A DNA stretch of 64,000 nt, taken from positions 1 through 64,000 of the forward strand of contig CBDANN010000008.1 in the NCBI GenBank assembly GCA_965197635.1, read 5' to 3'. Below, one piece after another: positions 60,993-64,000 of this stretch. A program made the position numbers and the translations under genes. The DNA is from Bin87 sp965197635 (GTDB taxonomy: Bacteria > Chloroflexota > Dehalococcoidia > Lucifugimonadales > UBA3495). The notes beneath the pieces were generated by a model. It saw only the letters and a program-made list of their open reading frames with translations, searched no databases and was not told the origin of the DNA. The first letter of the stretch is position 1; each line of letters opens with the position of its first letter.

Positions 60993-63485
60993 ATGACCAC
61001 AGCCCAGCGTCAAGTTGAACTCCGCTACGATGCCGTTGGCATCGACCGAAAGTGGCAGGAGCGATGGGAACGCGACGGGATATATCGGGTCGATGACGAC
61101 GACCCGAAGCCCAAATGGTTCGAGATGACGATGTATCCCTATCCGTCGGGGGATTTGCACATCGGCCACTGGTACGCGATGGCGCCGTCGGACGCCCACG
61201 CCCGCTTCCGACGGATGCAGGGCTACAACGTGCTGCATCCCATCGGTTTCGACGCTTTCGGCCTTCCCGCCGAGAACGCTGCCATCTCCCGTGGCATCCA
61301 TCCCTACGAATGGACCATGTCCAACGTGGAGAATATGCGACGGCAACTGCGATCCCTGGGCGCCATCTACGACTGGGAGCGGGAAGTCGTCTGCTGTCTG
61401 CCGGACTACTATCGCTGGAACCAGTGGTTCTTCATCAAGCTGTACGAGCAAGGGCTGGCTTACCGGGCCAAAGCACCCGTGGTATGGTGCCCGTCCTGTC
61501 AGACTGTGCTGGCCAACGAACAAGTGCTGAACGGCGTGTGCGAGCGATGCGACACCCCAATTACCAGAAGGGATTTTGAACAGTGGTTTTTCAAGATCAC
61601 TGACTACGCCGACGAGTTGTTGAATTTTGACACGCTGGCGGAATGGCCGGACAAGATCCTGACCATGCAGCGCAACTGGATTGGCCGCAGCGAAGGCGTG
61701 GACATCGGGTTTGACATATCGGACTACGGCATTGAAGAACGGGAGATCCGTACCTTTACCACCCGGATTGACACCATCTTCGGCGTGACTTTCCTGGTGC
61801 TCGCGCCCGAACACCCGTTGGTTCCCAAACTGACCGCTGAACACCGCCGCGCCGAAGTCGAGGCGTACATTGACCAGGCGCGGGCCGCCTCCGAGATTGA
61901 CCGCCTGTCCGCAGAGCGCGAGAAAACCGGTGTCTTCATCGGAGCCTACGCGCGCAACCGCCTGAACAATGACAGCATACCAATTTACGTCGCCGACTAC
62001 GTGCTGACCACCTACGGAACCGGCGCCGTAATGGGCGTGCCAGCCCACGACCAGCGCGACTACGATTTTGCCCGCAAGTACCGCCTGCCCGTCCGCACGG
62101 TGATCGCGCCCATCGAATGGGATGGCAGTGAACCGGCGGAGGCGTACTTGGGCGAAGGCTTCATGACCAACTCGGGCGCCTACGAGGGTATGACCGACGA
62201 AGAGGGCATGGCAGCCATTTCCAAAGACGTGGAGCGGCGAGGTTGGGGACAACGGACGGTGACCTACCGCCTGCGCGACTGGCTGATCTCCCGCCAGCGT
62301 TACTGGGGCACGCCGATTCCCATGGTGTACTGCCAGAACCCGGATGATGATAATTGCGGGGTACAACCTGTGCCCGAGTCCGACTTGCCCGTGCTTCTGC
62401 CCGAGGACGCCGAGTTCCGGCCCACCGGCGAGTCGCCCCTGGCCATCAACGAAGCGTTTGTCAACACGGTTTGTCCCAAGTGCGGCGGGCCGGGCCGGCG
62501 GGAAACCGATACCATGGACACCTTTATGGACTCGTCGTGGTACATGCTCCGCTACTGCACGCCCCAATACAGCGGTGGCCCGTATGAACCGGCGATTGCT
62601 TCCGAGTGGATGCCGGTGCAGCAGTACACGGGAGGAGCCGAGCACGCGGTGATGCACCTGCTGTACAGCCGGTTTTTCATCAAGTCCCTGCGCGATATGG
62701 GACTGCTCCAAATTGACGAGCCGTTCCTGCGACTGTTCAACCAGGGGGTCATTCTGGGTCAGGACCACGAAAAGATGAGCAAGAGCCGGGGCAACGTGGT
62801 CAACCCCGACGACGTGGTGGGCCAGGTTGGCGCGGACGCCGTGCGCGGTTTTCTCATGTTCATCGGCCCGTGGGACCAGGGCGGCCCGTGGAGCGACGAA
62901 GGCATCAACGGCATCGTCCGCTGGTTGAATCGCGTCTGGGTTTTGGTCGAACATGACGCGGCGCAACTGGACAATCACCCCACCAATCCGGCGGTGGTGC
63001 GCGACACCCAGCGCATCCTGCACCAGACCATTCACAAGTGCCACGAAGACCTGGACAAGTTCAAGTTCAACACGACCATCGCGGCATTGATGGAGCTGGT
63101 GAATCACCTGAGCCGGGTCTGGAACGAGCAGTCGGTTGACGTAGCGACGTGGCGCGAGTGCATGGAGAAGTTCCTCTTACTGCTGGCCCCCATCGCTCCT
63201 CACGTAGCAGAAGAATTGTGGGAGCGCACCGGCCACGCGTACAGCATCCACCAGCAGCCGTTCCCCCAGTGGGACGAGGAGCTGGCCGCAGAGGATGAGC
63301 TGACGCTGGTGATACAGGTCAACGGACGGTTGCGGGACCGCATCAACGTCCCCGCCAGCATCGGTGACGAAGACGCCAAGAGCCTTGCCCTGGACAGCCC
63401 GCGGGTGCAGTCTCACATCGACGGGAAGGCCGTGCGCAACGTGGTGTACGTGCCCGGCCGGCTGGTGAACGTGGTGGTGGGGTAA
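60993..63485 (+). CDS. leuS: Leucyl-tRNA synthetase
   Basis: The 830-residue class I synthetase charges tRNA-Leu with leucine. The ATP-binding motifs are MYPYPSGDLHIGHWYAMAP (HIGH) and LGQDHEKMSKSRGNVVNPDD (KMSKS). A zinc ribbon is seen at WCPSCQTVLANEQVLNGVCE with a second at VCPKCGGPGRR, the CP1 editing domain around residues 225-390 (VTFLVLAPEHPLVPKL, TGVFIGAYARNRL), and a C-terminal anticodon domain. A GAGGG lies about 10 bases before ATG 60993. It is complete and the strongest core-genome anchor here. Confidence 0.97.
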   Translation: MTTAQRQVELRYDAVGIDRKWQERWERDGIYRVDDDDPKPKWFEMTMYPYPSGDLHIGHWYAMAPSDAHARFRRMQGYNVLHPIGFDAFGLPAENAAISRGIHPYEWTMSNVENMRRQLRSLGAIYDWEREVVCCLPDYYRWNQWFFIKLYEQGLAYRAKAPVVWCPSCQTVLANEQVLNGVCERCDTPITRRDFEQWFFKITDYADELLNFDTLAEWPDKILTMQRNWIGRSEGVDIGFDISDYGIEEREIRTFTTRIDTIFGVTFLVLAPEHPLVPKLTAEHRRAEVEAYIDQARAASEIDRLSAEREKTGVFIGAYARNRLNNDSIPIYVADYVLTTYGTGAVMGVPAHDQRDYDFARKYRLPVRTVIAPIEWDGSEPAEAYLGEGFMTNSGAYEGMTDEEGMAAISKDVERRGWGQRTVTYRLRDWLISRQRYWGTPIPMVYCQNPDDDNCGVQPVPESDLPVLLPEDAEFRPTGESPLAINEAFVNTVCPKCGGPGRRETDTMDTFMDSSWYMLRYCTPQYSGGPYEPAIASEWMPVQQYTGGAEHAVMHLLYSRFFIKSLRDMGLLQIDEPFLRLFNQGVILGQDHEKMSKSRGNVVNPDDVVGQVGADAVRGFLMFIGPWDQGGPWSDEGINGIVRWLNRVWVLVEHDAAQLDNHPTNPAVVRDTQRILHQTIHKCHEDLDKFKFNTTIAALMELVNHLSRVWNEQSVDVATWRECMEKFLLLLAPIAPHVAEELWERTGHAYSIHQQPFPQWDEELAAEDELTLVIQVNGRLRDRINVPASIGDEDAKSLALDSPRVQSHIDGKAVRNVVYVPGRLVNVVVG

Positions 63486-63497
63486 GGAGGAGCCGTC

Positions 63498-63854
63498 GTG
63501 GGCGAAGTATATGATACCTTTGGCATCTGGACCAGCGACGGCTTTTATCTGCGTAACCTGCGGATGCAAGCTGACACCGGAGCCGTTTATTGCCAGTTGC
63601 CCGAAGGGTTGTTGCGTGAAATGGGATGGGCGCCAACTCACCCGCCTCGTTCTTTTGTCCTCGCCGACGGCTCCCGCGTGAGCGCAGATTTGGGGACTGT
63701 CAGAGTACGCTACAATGGCGCGGATTTTGACGAACTGTTCGTGTTCGGTGAGGACGATTGCACTCCTATAATTGGCGTCGAGCTGTTGCAGAACCTGGGA
63801 CTGGGTGTCGACCCAGTTAATCACCGGCTGATGCCCATTGCGACGCAACCGTGA
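63498..63854 (+). CDS. Clan AA retropepsin-like aspartic protease
   Basis: The 118-residue protein begins with GTG 63498 behind GGAGG. It has the catalytic triplet DTGA (RMQADTGAVYCQLPEGLL), the flap-like segment FVLADGSRVSADLGTVRVRY and the C-terminal IIGVELLQNLGLGVDPVNHR. Single-domain retropepsin-like proteases are dimeric; bacterial cellular roles are poorly known. It starts 13 bases after the leuS stop and is likely in its transcript. Confidence 0.8.
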   Translation: MGEVYDTFGIWTSDGFYLRNLRMQADTGAVYCQLPEGLLREMGWAPTHPPRSFVLADGSRVSADLGTVRVRYNGADFDELFVFGEDDCTPIIGVELLQNLGLGVDPVNHRLMPIATQP

Positions 63855-63894
63855 AGATGGTCCACCGCCCGGTTTTTTGACGGAAGGATGTACG

Positions 63895-64000
63895 ATGCGC
63901 GATTACAGCCACGGTTCTTATGTCGACGTCATCCTGCGGTCTTCAGACCTCAACTGCCGCCGTAAAGTGCGTATGCGGGTTGACCTGAACGATTCTTACA
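63895..64000 (+). CDS. Hypothetical protein, truncated by right edge
   Basis: ATG at 63895 with GGAAGG nearby opens a frame reading MRDYSHGSYVDVILRSSDLN to the window end. Too short to classify. Confidence 0.35.
   Translation, partial: MRDYSHGSYVDVILRSSDLNCRRKVRMRVDLNDSY

Noticed and set aside
60780..63107. Long open frame (775 codons) antisense to leuS
   Set aside because: It mirrors the codon structure of leuS, has no family resemblance and low-complexity His/Val-rich translation.

Overview
The window is high-GC DNA that most resembles an uncultivated Chloroflexota (Dehalococcoidia/SAR202-type). This is inferred from family content: oligopeptide-type ABC binding lipoproteins with Pro/Gln or Glu-Val-Lys-rich linkers, a cyclase/LLM/aldo-keto-type catabolic repertoire, and secreted Calx-beta and fibronectin type III (FN3) proteins. 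No rRNA, tRNA or CRISPR array was seen.

Layout. 1-13.6 kb is mostly ordinary metabolism and transport: an edge-truncated unknown gene, a cyclase, a PQQ-type beta-propeller protein, an ABC importer made of two permeases and two paralogous binding lipoproteins (no ATPase in the window), a heme-binding GlcG/HbpS-type protein, and an NMT1-like binding protein coupled to an LLM oxidoreductase. 13.6-36.5 kb is an accessory island: serine recombinase scraps, an HNH nuclease pseudogene, a PD-(D/E)XK nuclease fragment fused to a Calx-beta gene, and a run of minus-strand secreted FN3/Calx-beta genes broken by frameshifts, stop codons and five IS701-family and two IS982-family insertions. 35-36 kb holds a Cys4 zinc-ribbon gene and an SDR fragment joined head to head. 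36.6-46.4 kb returns to host genes: a second dipeptide-type ABC cluster, an alpha/beta hydrolase, a cupin, an aldo/keto reductase, a lactonase-type propeller, a VOC protein and a decayed acetyltransferase. 46.5-56.1 kb is an IS graveyard (IS701, IS4, IS630, IS66, IS110, IS1380, IS5) that also holds a three-gene HEPN-type module and a zinc-ribbon/TnpB chimera. 56-64 kb is core genome: yihY, a signal-peptidase-like gene, pheA, trkA and ktrB on the minus strand, divergent from leuS, a retropepsin-like protease and a truncated gene on the plus strand.

Most unusual signals. (1) Short hairpin-forming inserts of about 17-25 nt recur inside transposase genes of two unrelated IS families, several beside DDE catalytic residues; the one intact IS701 copy lacks them. 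(2) A composite transposon (20605-24616) with CTAG duplications interrupts an FN3 gene, and removing it restores an exact 282-codon reading frame. (3) A transposase-less IS110 derivative consists of the left end (the presumed bridge-RNA region) joined to a right end, just upstream of a larger IS110 copy. (4) At least three copies of a small Cys4 zinc-ribbon family lie in the IS-rich zones, one fused to a TnpB C-terminus. Many accessory genes carry frameshifts; whether these are biological or assembly errors cannot be decided from the sequence alone.
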